Shown here: piece after piece, positions 36,306-44,879 of the stretch | Numbering within the stretch: the first letter of the stretch is position 1 | Layout of the letters: every line of letters starts with the position of its first letter | DNA from: JABDMH01 sp965223105 | GTDB lineage: Bacteria > Bacteroidota > Bacteroidia > Chitinophagales > Saprospiraceae | NCBI GenBank assembly: GCA_965223105.1 | Contig: OZ244987.1 | Location: 2,170,001 to 2,234,000 of the forward strand | Reading direction: 5' to 3' | Length of the DNA stretch: 64,000 nt | Notes under the pieces: generated by a model | Databases searched by the model: none | The model's input: the letters and a program-made list of their open reading frames with translations, nothing else | What the model was told of the DNA's origin: nothing | Program-made: the position numbers and the translations under genes

Positions 36306-36524
36306 ATGGAAAAAAACACTTCGTGGCTCTCCTACAGTAAGACCATTCTTGAAAAAGTCAGCTTCGACCAGAAAATCTTTCGCAAAGAGTTGAGAAAGTC
36401 TTTGGGTCGACTTACCAGGGAGGAGATCAGGAAGCTAGAAGCGTGGTGCATCAACAACCTGAATTTACTATTGGCAACGATCGCCATAAAGGAAATCACG
36501 GATTACCTATCCATACAAAGTTGA
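36306..36524 (+). CDS. small hypothetical protein
   Basis: A 72-residue, mostly helical, basic protein with no signal peptide. The sequence (FDQKIFRKELRKSLGRLTREE...LEAWC) has good coding character. The ATG is four bases after a CTTTG element that resembles the -7 box (ATCCTTTG, an imperfect match). I do not recognise the family. It could be a stress- or ribosome-associated small protein, but there is no evidence for that. Confidence 0.5.
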   Translation: MEKNTSWLSYSKTILEKVSFDQKIFRKELRKSLGRLTREEIRKLEAWCINNLNLLLATIAIKEITDYLSIQS

Positions 36525-36598
36525 TTGGGCAAAAGTTGATCTTGTCCTTAAGGTGAAATGTAGCCACGGTAGAGGCAACTTAATCTGTACTTAGCCGT

Positions 36599-36640
36599 AT
36601 TCTCTGATCACCGGTGTATCGGAGAATCGCCGATCCGGCG
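36599..36640. repeat. two adjacent hairpins
   Basis: ATTCTCTGAT (36599-36608) pairs with ATCGGAGAAT (36618-36627) with one G-T wobble, around a loop CACCGGTGT that is itself palindromic. Directly after it, CGCCG (36628-36632) pairs with CGGCG (36636-36640). No T run follows, so it is not a standard terminator. It lies between the small ORF and the glycan cluster. Confidence 0.5.
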
Positions 36641-36791
36641 CTCAGCCATACCATTAATGTTCTTTCATCTGACACTTCTCCTATAATCTGAACTTTAGCC
36701 ATCTGCTGGAATCACGCTACCAATGGTGCGGATGCGATCCCTGGTCTGATATTGAACCACTGTCCCTTCCATTTTGGCTAACTTAATCGCG

Positions 36792-37868
36792 ATGACCAAG
36801 GAAATTGCCAAGTGGAATGTCGTTATTTTGACGCCGGGCTTTGCTAGTGACGAGACTGAGGACAACTGTATTCCACCACTGCAAGCCTTTGTAAAGGGCC
36901 TTCATCAACAAGGTTTGTTCCAGGTTAAGGTGATTTCTTTGGTTTATCCGAAAGTGAATACTCCCTTCTGGTGGCATGACATAAGAATTTATCCTTGCTA
37001 TCAGACGGGACTACTGGGAAAGCTGTCATCATGGTCAATGGCCTATAAATATCTAAGGAGCTTCCATGACAGCCAGGCGATTGACGTCCTGCACAGTTTT
37101 TGGGCGTCTGATGTTTCACTGTTGGGAGGACTATTTTCACGAGGTCGGAAGTTGGCCCATATCACTACCCTGATGGGGCAAGATAGCCGTCGCTACAATC
37201 GCTACCTGCCCCTGCTAAAGTTTGGACCCTCATCCTACGTGGCGCTGTCACAACGTCAGGCCAGGGACTGGGCCGAACTCACCTCTCAACCGGTAGAATC
37301 CATCATTCCCTGGGGCACCCTCACCGACGATTTTCAAGATGTAGAGAAAGGTCTGAAAGCCATTGATGTGATTGGGATTGGTAGCCTTACAGCCAATAAA
37401 AACTATGATGATTTTCTACACGTCGTAGACTTACTTCGTCGCGATAATCCACATCTACGTGCTTTGATTGTCGGCGACGGACCCATGATGACCTCCTTAC
37501 AGCGATCCATTGATAAGCGAGATCTCAAACATCATGTAACGCTGGCGGGAGCTAAAAGTAGAAAAGAAACACTGCATTTGCTGGCTCAAAGCAAAATCCT
37601 ATTGCATCCCTCGTTTTACGAATCCTTTGGATACGTATTTTCTGAAGCCCGCCACCTTGGTGTAGCCATTGTTTCGAGGGGTGTCGGACAGGCCCCGGTG
37701 CAGAGCACAGCTCATTGGTGTGTGGGGGAAAACATCAGGCAGCTCTACAACGGATGCTTACATTTCTTGAAACAGGAGCCAGAAATTGAGCCACATCAGC
37801 TTCCGATGATAGATACCATATGGGCATACCAGACAATGTATGAAAATAAGATTCTTAAAAAGACTTAG
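36792..37868 (+). CDS. glycosyltransferase family 4 protein
   Basis: About 358 residues with a GT-B fold. The C-terminal nucleotide-sugar domain shows IGIGSLTANKNYDDFLHVV, IVGDGPMM and the ESFGYVFSEA motif, whose EX7E pair binds the donor. ATG 36792 is preferred to TTG 36774. The enzyme would transfer a sugar from an activated donor to a growing glycan or lipid at the inner face of the membrane. It overlaps the following flippase gene by 29 bases and opens a seven-gene plus-strand cluster. Confidence 0.87.
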   Translation: MTKEIAKWNVVILTPGFASDETEDNCIPPLQAFVKGLHQQGLFQVKVISLVYPKVNTPFWWHDIRIYPCYQTGLLGKLSSWSMAYKYLRSFHDSQAIDVLHSFWASDVSLLGGLFSRGRKLAHITTLMGQDSRRYNRYLPLLKFGPSSYVALSQRQARDWAELTSQPVESIIPWGTLTDDFQDVEKGLKAIDVIGIGSLTANKNYDDFLHVVDLLRRDNPHLRALIVGDGPMMTSLQRSIDKRDLKHHVTLAGAKSRKETLHLLAQSKILLHPSFYESFGYVFSEARHLGVAIVSRGVGQAPVQSTAHWCVGENIRQLYNGCLHFLKQEPEIEPHQLPMIDTIWAYQTMYENKILKKT

Positions 37869-39003
37869 TCAGATATCTGGTTATGCGGCCAGGCATTTGT
37901 CTACCACATTGGGTAACGCCATTATCGCTTATTCAGTGATCGATCTGGAATCAACCACAACCTGGGGTGCCTTTGTCAAGGTGTATATCCCCGTTACCAT
38001 CATAAATCATATCATAAACTGGGGAAACCGGGACCATCTCCTGCGCGAGTTTAGTCATCGTCCTGCCAGTAAAAGTCCAATGTTTTGGCGGTCGCTGCAA
38101 AGCCGAAGTGCACTCATGCCTCTGGGTTTCATCTTCCTCTATCTCATGATCCCCGGGTCATACTTTATCTACTGTGCCATTTGGGTGTTCTTGCAATTTC
38201 TTTATCAATCACTCGACGTTCTGATTGTTTCGGAACGTATATTTTGGATTTCCACCATTGCAGAGTTGATCGGGATACTGGTCATCTTAGTTGGGCTTTA
38301 TACGGGGCTGACAGGGATTGGTGGCCTACTTGTCCTGTTTCCCCTTTCGATTTTCGTTAAGGGAGTAGTCGTGGTTCCGGGCCTATTTGGTAAAATATCA
38401 TTGACTAGGCCGATGAGGTGGACTGAGTCGTTGCGGTTCCTGTATGAGGCGAGGTGGTTCTTCCTGATTGGCTTCAGCGGCCTGTTACAAAGCCGAATTG
38501 ATCTGTATGCTGTTAGTTTTTACTTGCATGATGAGGCGGTAGGTGTTTATCAAGTATTTATTTCATTTGTGATATTGCTGCAAAGTGTGTCTGGCTTTAT
38601 TTTAATACCGTTCTCGTCTGAGGTTATGCGACTACCAAAATCCTCTTTGAGGCGTCTAACCCTATCTATGGTCCTGGTAGGGATGGTCATTGCTGTACTG
38701 GGTACGGGCGGTGTGAGATGGATTCTCCAATTTTGGTATGGGATCGACCTAGATTCAATTTATTATATTTTCGCTATTCTGCTGACTCTACCCATCTATT
38801 TTTATCTGCCATGGGTGTACCACCTGTACGCGCAAAGGAGGGAGGGTTTTTTCATGACGATTAATTTCACCGGTGCAATGGTAAATCTTTTATTGACATT
38901 AATTTTCCTTCCCAAATACGGTATGTTGGCTGCCCTTGGTGCCAGTGCCATTATTCAATGGCTTCTTCTCATACTGCTTCCCACCTTTGCATTGCGTCGA
39001 TGA
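37840..39003 (+). CDS. polysaccharide flippase-like membrane protein
   Basis: A 387-residue integral membrane protein with about ten to twelve hydrophobic segments and little soluble sequence. The pattern is that of the MATE-superfamily polysaccharide (Wzx-like) exporters. It overlaps the glycosyltransferase gene by 29 bases and shares its last base with the next start codon (TGATG), so translation is coupled on both sides. It probably flips a lipid-linked saccharide across the inner membrane. Family-wide sequence identity is low, so the assignment leans on topology and context. Confidence 0.72.
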   Translation: MKIRFLKRLSQISGYAARHLSTTLGNAIIAYSVIDLESTTTWGAFVKVYIPVTIINHIINWGNRDHLLREFSHRPASKSPMFWRSLQSRSALMPLGFIFLYLMIPGSYFIYCAIWVFLQFLYQSLDVLIVSERIFWISTIAELIGILVILVGLYTGLTGIGGLLVLFPLSIFVKGVVVVPGLFGKISLTRPMRWTESLRFLYEARWFFLIGFSGLLQSRIDLYAVSFYLHDEAVGVYQVFISFVILLQSVSGFILIPFSSEVMRLPKSSLRRLTLSMVLVGMVIAVLGTGGVRWILQFWYGIDLDSIYYIFAILLTLPIYFYLPWVYHLYAQRREGFFMTINFTGAMVNLLLTLIFLPKYGMLAALGASAIIQWLLLILLPTFALRR

Positions 39004-39866
39004 TGGTCCTGCGGATCAGATGCCCTCGCTGCAATGGCTATTTAGATCCCATCACGGGCTATTGTGGAGGAAGCCAATGTATTCCGCCAAAATATTCTGT
39101 TTGGAGACCACAGACCGTTGAATTCGAGAAACGGCTAAAACTTCATTCTAGCGCATTCCAAAGATTTAGAGATGAAAAAGGAATGAGAATTACGAATCCA
39201 GCGAGTTATCCAAATTTGCCTTTTGGCCTGGCTGGGAAATTTTGGAATCAACTACAAAACGATCTGCGCTTTATCCGGCGAATGTTAAAAGGCCGGCAAG
39301 GACTGCACATCCTTAATTTTGGCTCCTGGAATGGCTGGTTAAGCAATCAGTTGGCGGCTTGGGGTCACGAAGTTGTGGCCATCGGTTATTTCCTTGATCC
39401 CTACGATGGATTGGGAGCAAAACAGTTTTTTCCCAACCATTGGTGTTGTGTCCAAATGGATATTGAGGATATATCGATCATCGAAAGTACCTTTGATGTC
39501 ATCATCGTCAATCGATGTATATCGTTTTTATCCAGTCCGCATGAAGTCTTCCACAATTTGCAAGGGCTCCTCAGGTCCAATGGAATGCTTGTCATCACTG
39601 GAATGCACTTTTATGCCGATGCAAAATTGCGAAAACAGTTTTTACAAAAAGAAAAAGCAAGAATAAGACAGCAATATAATTTCGAATTGTTTCTCAAACC
39701 GACCAAAGGTTATTTAGACCTCGATGACTTCAATCAATTCTCTAGCCAGGGAGTAACCCTGTTGCCGGCCAGTTGGAAGGAAAGGGGCAAAAGGATGATT
39801 AGTACCTATATACCGAAGCAGCCAATCTCTTATTTCGGCATATGGAGGAAGGACGCTCCCCGGTGA
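39003..39866 (+). CDS. SAM-dependent methyltransferase with N-terminal zinc ribbon
   Basis: A 287-residue class I methyltransferase. Residues 7-26 hold four cysteines (C7, C10, C21, C26) resembling a zinc ribbon, as in some sugar O- or C-methyltransferases. The SAM-binding motif I (HILNFGSWNGWLSNQLA) and the post-I acidic region follow. The C-terminal half carries the usual strand-helix pattern. The start is set at ATG 39003, overlapping the flippase stop; the longer frame to 38958 lies inside the flippase gene. It probably methylates a sugar or lipid intermediate of the cluster. Confidence 0.78.
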   Translation: MVLRIRCPRCNGYLDPITGYCGGSQCIPPKYSVWRPQTVEFEKRLKLHSSAFQRFRDEKGMRITNPASYPNLPFGLAGKFWNQLQNDLRFIRRMLKGRQGLHILNFGSWNGWLSNQLAAWGHEVVAIGYFLDPYDGLGAKQFFPNHWCCVQMDIEDISIIESTFDVIIVNRCISFLSSPHEVFHNLQGLLRSNGMLVITGMHFYADAKLRKQFLQKEKARIRQQYNFELFLKPTKGYLDLDDFNQFSSQGVTLLPASWKERGKRMISTYIPKQPISYFGIWRKDAPR

Positions 39867-40048
39867 ATCAGAATAAGATCCACGGTGATGATCTATGGAT
39901 TTAACCCTTGATTTTACAGAATACGCTTGTTCAGTGATATTGTTAAGGACCAGTTAGCGACTAAAATAACCGGTTCGTCCAACTCACACCCTTACAATGA
40001 TCACCCAGGTGCATTCTAGATCGAAATTAGCTTATCTTACTGAGTCTA

Positions 40049-41131
40049 ATGAGGATGATTGTCAATCGATTGAAGACATTGAATATGATGGCCAGACCAG
40101 GCCATCTTTACTATGCGCCATCCTGGTTGGTACTCGGCGTAAATAATCTCTGCAATTTGCACTGCAAAATGTGTGATGTGGGGATTAGGTATCAGCGGAG
40201 TAATTTCTATCAAAATCTGATGGGTTCTCGACCACTGAATATGCCTGAGGATTTGATAAAGATCATTCTCGATCAAGCTGCTTTTTATTTTCCACAAGTG
40301 AAGATCGGATTTGCTTTTACCGAACCCCTCATTTATCCGCACTTGATCTCGTCACTGCACTATGCGCAGAATCATTTATTGCATACTGCCGTTACGACCA
40401 ATGCCCTTAACTTGCCACAGAAGGCTGTGCAACTTTGCGAGGCTGGCCTGAATGAATTATTTATTTCTCTTGATGGCCCACAAGAAATACATAATCAGAT
40501 TAGGGGTCATAAGAGCTCTTTTCAAAAGGCGATCGCCGGTATCGAAAAGATTTTGAGCCATACAGATCCTCCTAAAGTATCGGTTTATTGTGTAATTACT
40601 CAATGGAATATTGGTCATTTAGAATCATTTCTCAAACAAATTGGCCAGTTTCCCCTGAAGCAGATTGGATTCATGCATACTAATTTTACCACAGAAGATA
40701 TGGCCAGTATACACAATACCCAATATGGGAGTATCTATCCGGCCACAGCATCAAATATGGAGGAGATCGATGTTGAAGAGATGGATCTCGATATTTTGTA
40801 TAAAGAAATAGCAAGAATTAAATCGTCAGGTGATCCTCGCATTATGTTTTCTCCTGATCTTTCCTCCAGAGAAGATTTGGAAATCTTTTATCATCGCCCG
40901 CAACTTTCCATAGGTAAACGTTGCCACGATGTTTTTAGGAATTTGATGGTCAAATCTGATGGCAGTGTGATCCCGGCTCATGGACGTTGTTACAATATTA
41001 ATCTAGGGAGCCTCTATGAACATGATCTTGAGGAGATCTGGAATAGTGGCGCAGCAGCAAAATTCAGAAAGACACTGGTTGGGGCAGGTGGCCTTCTGCC
41101 TGCTTGTACACGGTGCTGTAGTGCTTTTTAA
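40049..41131 (+). CDS. radical SAM protein with SPASM-like C-terminus
   Basis: A 360-residue radical SAM enzyme. The 4Fe-4S motif is at C35, C39 and C42 (NLCNLHCKMC). The C-terminal region has several cysteines arranged as a SPASM-type auxiliary cluster (GKRCHDVF, HGRCYN, ACTRCCSAF). The SAM-binding glycine motif and the ISLDGPQEIHNQIRG block are typical of the superfamily. SPASM enzymes modify peptides or small molecules by radical chemistry, or act on sugar or nucleoside substrates. It is two bases before the next radical SAM gene. Confidence 0.85.
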   Translation: MRMIVNRLKTLNMMARPGHLYYAPSWLVLGVNNLCNLHCKMCDVGIRYQRSNFYQNLMGSRPLNMPEDLIKIILDQAAFYFPQVKIGFAFTEPLIYPHLISSLHYAQNHLLHTAVTTNALNLPQKAVQLCEAGLNELFISLDGPQEIHNQIRGHKSSFQKAIAGIEKILSHTDPPKVSVYCVITQWNIGHLESFLKQIGQFPLKQIGFMHTNFTTEDMASIHNTQYGSIYPATASNMEEIDVEEMDLDILYKEIARIKSSGDPRIMFSPDLSSREDLEIFYHRPQLSIGKRCHDVFRNLMVKSDGSVIPAHGRCYNINLGSLYEHDLEEIWNSGAAAKFRKTLVGAGGLLPACTRCCSAF

Positions 41132-41133
41132 CG

Positions 41134-42648
41134 ATGAAGGACAGAGAGGAAGTCATATTATTTAATCCCAGATCGGCAGACCACAACCATCGAATTCCAA
41201 ACAGCATATTACAGGTGGGTGCCTCCATACAGCAACAATACTCGTATGCATTTGTGGACGGAAACAGAGAGCAAGATGCTTGGCTGGCTTTAAAGACGTA
41301 CCTTGACAGCCCTCAACTGAGGTACGTTGGATTTACAGTCATGCCCGGACCTCAACTCAAACAAGCTATTCCATTTAGTCGATGTATAAAGTCACAGTAT
41401 CCTCACTTGAAGATCATCTGGGGTGGTTACTTTGCAAGTAACCATGCTGAGGTGGTATTGAAATCCGGATATGTAGACTATATAGTGAGGGGACCTGGTG
41501 ATCTGGCTTTTCCATCTTTGCTTCAAGCACTCGACCAGGATGGACCCATTGAACATATTGAAAACTTGGTTTTCATGGACGGCAGGGGAGAAATTGTTCG
41601 TACACCTACCCAGGCTTTAATGGATCAAGACGAGCTACCTGATCTGCCGTATCAGCAATTGGCGAGATTTTATCCGTTGGAGCATTACCTGGCCAGAACC
41701 TTTTTGGGAAAACGAACCCTTGCCTATCACAGCAGTATCGGTTGTCCCTTTACTTGTTCTTTCTGTGCAGTAGTGCCAATCTATCAGGCAAGATGGAGAG
41801 GTAAATCAGCGGTCAAAATCTATCAAGATATTCGATTTTTTATTGAGAATTATGGGATCGATGCCGTCGAATTTCACGATAATAATTTTTTTGTATCGGA
41901 GAAAAGGGTCCGAGAATTTTGTGATTTGGTTTCAGAGGATGCCTTGAGTTGGTGGGGAGAAGGGCGGATTGACACTATTGATAAATATTCTGATGATACA
42001 CTCGACAAGATGCGATTAGCAGGTTGTAAAATGATTTTCTTCGGCGCAGAGAGTGGCAGTGACAAAATCTTGCAACAGATGGACAAAGGTGGGCGTCAAA
42101 CAGGTGCACAGATCAAGGCATTTGCTCAGAGACTCAGGGCCTTTGAAATTATTCCAGAATATTCTTTTGTCTTGGGCCTTCCGGGTAAGAACCCCAAGGA
42201 AGTCATGGCACAAATCGATGATGATATCGCCTTCATTAAAGAGATAAAGGAGATCAATCCAGATACGGAGATCATTATATACATTTATAGTCCTGTACCT
42301 ACCGAAGGGTCGGCTTTGTATCACCAGATTGAAGAAGCGGGTTTTGCCTACCCCAAGACCCTTGAGGAATGGCTCGAACCAGACTGGATCCAATTTGATC
42401 TTAGAAAAAATCCCCTAACGCCATGGCTGACCCCACAGATGGTTGATAAAATAAAGAATTTTGAAACGGTGTTGAATGGATACTTCCCTACCAAGTCAGA
42501 CATCAAAATAAAGTCCTGGCAGAGGTCAATGATGCGGAGGATCTCAGCTTTTCGATACACCCACAATATCTTTTCCTATCCTTTAGAAATAAAATTTCTG
42601 CAAAAATTCTGGCTCCGGTATCGACAGCCAGAGTGGGAAGGATTTTAA
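41134..42648 (+). CDS. B12-binding-type radical SAM protein
   Basis: A 504-residue protein of the B12-binding radical SAM group. Residues 1 to about 180 resemble a cobalamin-binding Rossmann domain (IWGGYFASNHAEVVLKSG, YIVRGPGDLAFPSLLQ). The radical SAM motif follows at C204, C208 and C211 (SIGCPFTCSFC). The C-terminal part resembles that of methylating or ring-modifying members. It likely methylates an unactivated carbon or phosphinate-like centre of the cluster product. It overlaps the neighbouring ORF slightly. Confidence 0.85.
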   Translation: MKDREEVILFNPRSADHNHRIPNSILQVGASIQQQYSYAFVDGNREQDAWLALKTYLDSPQLRYVGFTVMPGPQLKQAIPFSRCIKSQYPHLKIIWGGYFASNHAEVVLKSGYVDYIVRGPGDLAFPSLLQALDQDGPIEHIENLVFMDGRGEIVRTPTQALMDQDELPDLPYQQLARFYPLEHYLARTFLGKRTLAYHSSIGCPFTCSFCAVVPIYQARWRGKSAVKIYQDIRFFIENYGIDAVEFHDNNFFVSEKRVREFCDLVSEDALSWWGEGRIDTIDKYSDDTLDKMRLAGCKMIFFGAESGSDKILQQMDKGGRQTGAQIKAFAQRLRAFEIIPEYSFVLGLPGKNPKEVMAQIDDDIAFIKEIKEINPDTEIIIYIYSPVPTEGSALYHQIEEAGFAYPKTLEEWLEPDWIQFDLRKNPLTPWLTPQMVDKIKNFETVLNGYFPTKSDIKIKSWQRSMMRRISAFRYTHNIFSYPLEIKFLQKFWLRYRQPEWEGF

Positions 42649-42659
42649 ATTTGCCATTG

Positions 42660-43337
42660 ATGGAATTTTGGCGGAATATAATATCCTCTATTGAAGCTGT
42701 TAGGATCTTTCGACCATGGCTAGCCTGGTATCGGCAGAAGCGCTATCCAGGTAGTTTGCGCTATTGGGAGAAGAGATACGCTCAGGGTGGTGATTCCGGT
42801 TCGGGTTCTTCGGAAATTGTGGCACAATTCAAGGCAGAAGTTGTCAATAGGGTGATCAACATGTACGACATTCATCGACTTGTTGAGTTGGGTTGTGGAG
42901 ATGGGTCGCAATTGGCATTATTTACTGTCGATCAATACTGTGGTCTGGATATCTCAAAGTCGGCCATTGACCGGTGTAAGAGACTTTATCAGCACGACGA
43001 CGGGAAGTCCTTTATTCACTATAATCCTTACGATTTTAATCCCCAAGAATTAGCTGCGAGGTTGGTACTGTCTCTAGAAGTCATTTTTCACGTTACCGAA
43101 CCGGGACTGTACAAAATCTACCTAGATCATCTCTTTGCCCTTTCAACAAAATTGGTGCTCATATTTGGTAGGAATGAAAGGGCAACTGGGTCTTCCATCT
43201 ATCCACACCTTTGTTTTCGAAACTTTGTCAGTGATATTGAAAGAGATCATAATCGTTGGCAACTTGTTGAAACAATTACTCCGCCATCTCAACTACCGAC
43301 TTTTTCAAAATTCTTTCTCTTTGCCAAATATCATTAA
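42660..43337 (+). CDS. SAM-dependent methyltransferase
   Basis: About 225 residues with class I methyltransferase motif I (RLVELGCGDGSQLALF) and the following motifs YCGLDISKSAIDRC and LSLEVIFHVTE. The N-terminal 60 residues are hydrophobic and basic. ATG 42660 is chosen over GTG 42633, which lies inside the preceding gene. It is one of three methyltransferases in the cluster, suggesting several methylations of one product. Acceptor unknown. Confidence 0.75.
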   Translation: MEFWRNIISSIEAVRIFRPWLAWYRQKRYPGSLRYWEKRYAQGGDSGSGSSEIVAQFKAEVVNRVINMYDIHRLVELGCGDGSQLALFTVDQYCGLDISKSAIDRCKRLYQHDDGKSFIHYNPYDFNPQELAARLVLSLEVIFHVTEPGLYKIYLDHLFALSTKLVLIFGRNERATGSSIYPHLCFRNFVSDIERDHNRWQLVETITPPSQLPTFSKFFLFAKYH

Positions 43338-43338
43338 T

Positions 43339-44019
43339 TTGGAATGTTTTCGAAATCTTGTAAAGCGGGTGTTACATCCTCCCCTGTATTGGTGGGCCAA
43401 GAGAAAGAGTCAACAGACTTATAACATCTCTGCTTTTGGTCTATCCTTGAAGATCTATCCAACAGTATTTGATCCTACGGCATTTGGGTCAAGCCAAGTT
43501 CTTTGTGAATTTTTGCAGGGACAGAATCTTAACCAATCCAGACTTCTGGAGATTGGAGGAGGTAGTGGCATGGTTTCCATTCTTTCTGCTAAGGAGGGAG
43601 CTTTGGTCACAGCTACTGATATTAACGATTCAGCACTTGAATCCTTGAGATTTAATGCACGTCAGAATGATGTGAACCTACGGATTTTGAGATCCGATGT
43701 ATTTGAAGATCTTGATCCATATCCATACGACATCATAGTAACAAATCCTCCATTTTATTCTGGTACACCCACTGATGACTGGGAACTTGCTTTTTTTACA
43801 GGTGAAGAGCATTCCTTTTTTCAGAAATTGTTTTCAGGAATAGATCATTTCATGGCAGACAGGGGAAAATTGTGGATGGTCTTCAGTGATGATCTTGATT
43901 TGTCCGAGATCATGCAGAAGTCAGATGCGGCAGGACTGTCGGTAAGACGGGTATGGAACAAATCTTTCTGGTTTGAGGACTTCTCGGTCTTTGAATGGAC
44001 CAGATCTAATGACACATGA
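43339..44019 (+). CDS. HemK-like class I methyltransferase
   Basis: About 226 residues from TTG 43339, one base after the previous stop. Motif I LLEIGGGSGMVSIL and the NPPFY motif (TNPPFYSG) are complete. The NPPY/F motif marks enzymes that methylate nitrogen atoms or amides in the HemK/MTS group, although many relatives act on small molecules. The long frame starting at 43135 overlaps the upstream gene fully and is rejected. GTG 43372 is another possible start. It closes the cluster. Confidence 0.72.
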   Translation: MECFRNLVKRVLHPPLYWWAKRKSQQTYNISAFGLSLKIYPTVFDPTAFGSSQVLCEFLQGQNLNQSRLLEIGGGSGMVSILSAKEGALVTATDINDSALESLRFNARQNDVNLRILRSDVFEDLDPYPYDIIVTNPPFYSGTPTDDWELAFFTGEEHSFFQKLFSGIDHFMADRGKLWMVFSDDLDLSEIMQKSDAAGLSVRRVWNKSFWFEDFSVFEWTRSNDT

Positions 44020-44104
44020 CAAATGAGGGTCCCTTTGAACAGGTGGAAGCTAGTGAAATTGAGGTCCTGGCCTAATCAATGAAACTTTAACACTTCTTGA
44101 ATTG

Positions 44105-44164
44105 GCTTTGGGCCGTAGCCCAAAGCAGGAATCATAATATTCTATTATTCAATATATTATGATT
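44105..44164. repeat. pair of strong inverted repeats
   Basis: GCTTTGGGC (44105-44113) and GCCCAAAGC (44118-44126) are perfect arms around CGTA. Three bases later AATCATAATAT (44130-44140) and ATATTATGATT (44154-44164) form a second, AT-rich pair with a 13-base centre. They lie between the end of the glycan cluster and the TetR gene. The first could end the cluster's transcript; the second could be an operator for TetR. Confidence 0.55.
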
Positions 44165-44316
44165 TTATGCCGACGATCTATGCCCTTTTTTCAAACCCTA
44201 GTTTGTGATCTAATTTTTCTAAACAAATTCTTTACAAAGTCAGTTTATCGACAATGGCACGTCGCTTGCATTAGCTGGCCAATGATTAAACATCACAAAA
44301 TTTGCAGGGCTTAGGT

Positions 44317-44724
44317 ATGAGAAAAAGGTATAGTGAAAAGGAAGAAGCTATTTGTAAGGCTTCCATCACTTTAATAAATAGTAGGGGCCTGGTGAATACT
44401 TCTATGGTGCTGATTGCCAAAAGAGCAAAGGTATCTCCTGCAACAATTTATATAGATTTCAAGAACAAGCAAGATTTATTGAGACCATTATATCTGCGCA
44501 TTCAGTGCGACGCCAGAGGTCATATTTTTACAGGATACGAAGGATTTTTACCACTTGATGAAAGTTTCAAGATTCTTCTGAGAAAGGCTTACCAATATTT
44601 TTTTGGAAAACCTGAATATTTTGCTTTTCTCAACCAGTTCACGTTTTATCAATCATGCAATTGGTCAAATTTCATCAAAATGGCAAGCTTAGATTGGAGT
44701 ACGGTGAGCTTGAAGCTACACTAA
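44317..44724 (+). CDS. TetR/AcrR-family regulator, short C-terminus
   Basis: About 135 residues. The N-terminal helix-turn-helix is typical of TetR proteins (SITLINSRGLVNTSMVLIAKRAKVSPATIYIDFKNKQDLL in two halves). The ligand-binding part begins (KAYQYFFGKPEYFAFLNQFTF) but stops early, at a total length well below the usual 190-200 residues. A second frame stays open about 50 codons beyond the stop, so a frameshift is possible but not demonstrated. ATG 44317 is used rather than TTG 44302. Confidence 0.68.
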   Translation: MRKRYSEKEEAICKASITLINSRGLVNTSMVLIAKRAKVSPATIYIDFKNKQDLLRPLYLRIQCDARGHIFTGYEGFLPLDESFKILLRKAYQYFFGKPEYFAFLNQFTFYQSCNWSNFIKMASLDWSTVSLKLH

Positions 44725-44817
44725 AATGGCATGGGCTAATATTAAGCGTAACCGTGAGGTTGGCGAATATGTCAGTGGATAAATTTACGCAAGTCGAGAA
44801 CAATCGGGATATGAGTA

Positions 44818-44841
44818 AGCCTCGCTAGATCTAGCGAGGCT
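44818..44841 (+). terminator. perfect hairpin terminator
   Basis: AGCCTCGCTAGA (44818-44829) and TCTAGCGAGGCT (44830-44841) are perfect 12-base arms with no spacer, followed after four bases by TTTTT. It fits an intrinsic terminator for the TetR transcript. It may also act on the convergent cold-shock gene. Confidence 0.65.
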
Positions 44842-44879
44842 CTTCATTTTTATGGCTTGGACCTGCGGTCCTGATTTGA

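Noticed and set aside
42633..42659. GTG start for the first cluster methyltransferase.
   Set aside because: It lies inside the preceding gene; ATG 42660 is a better start for the family.
43135..43338. Long N-terminal extension of the HemK-like methyltransferase.
   Set aside because: It fully overlaps the preceding methyltransferase in another frame and adds no family sequence.
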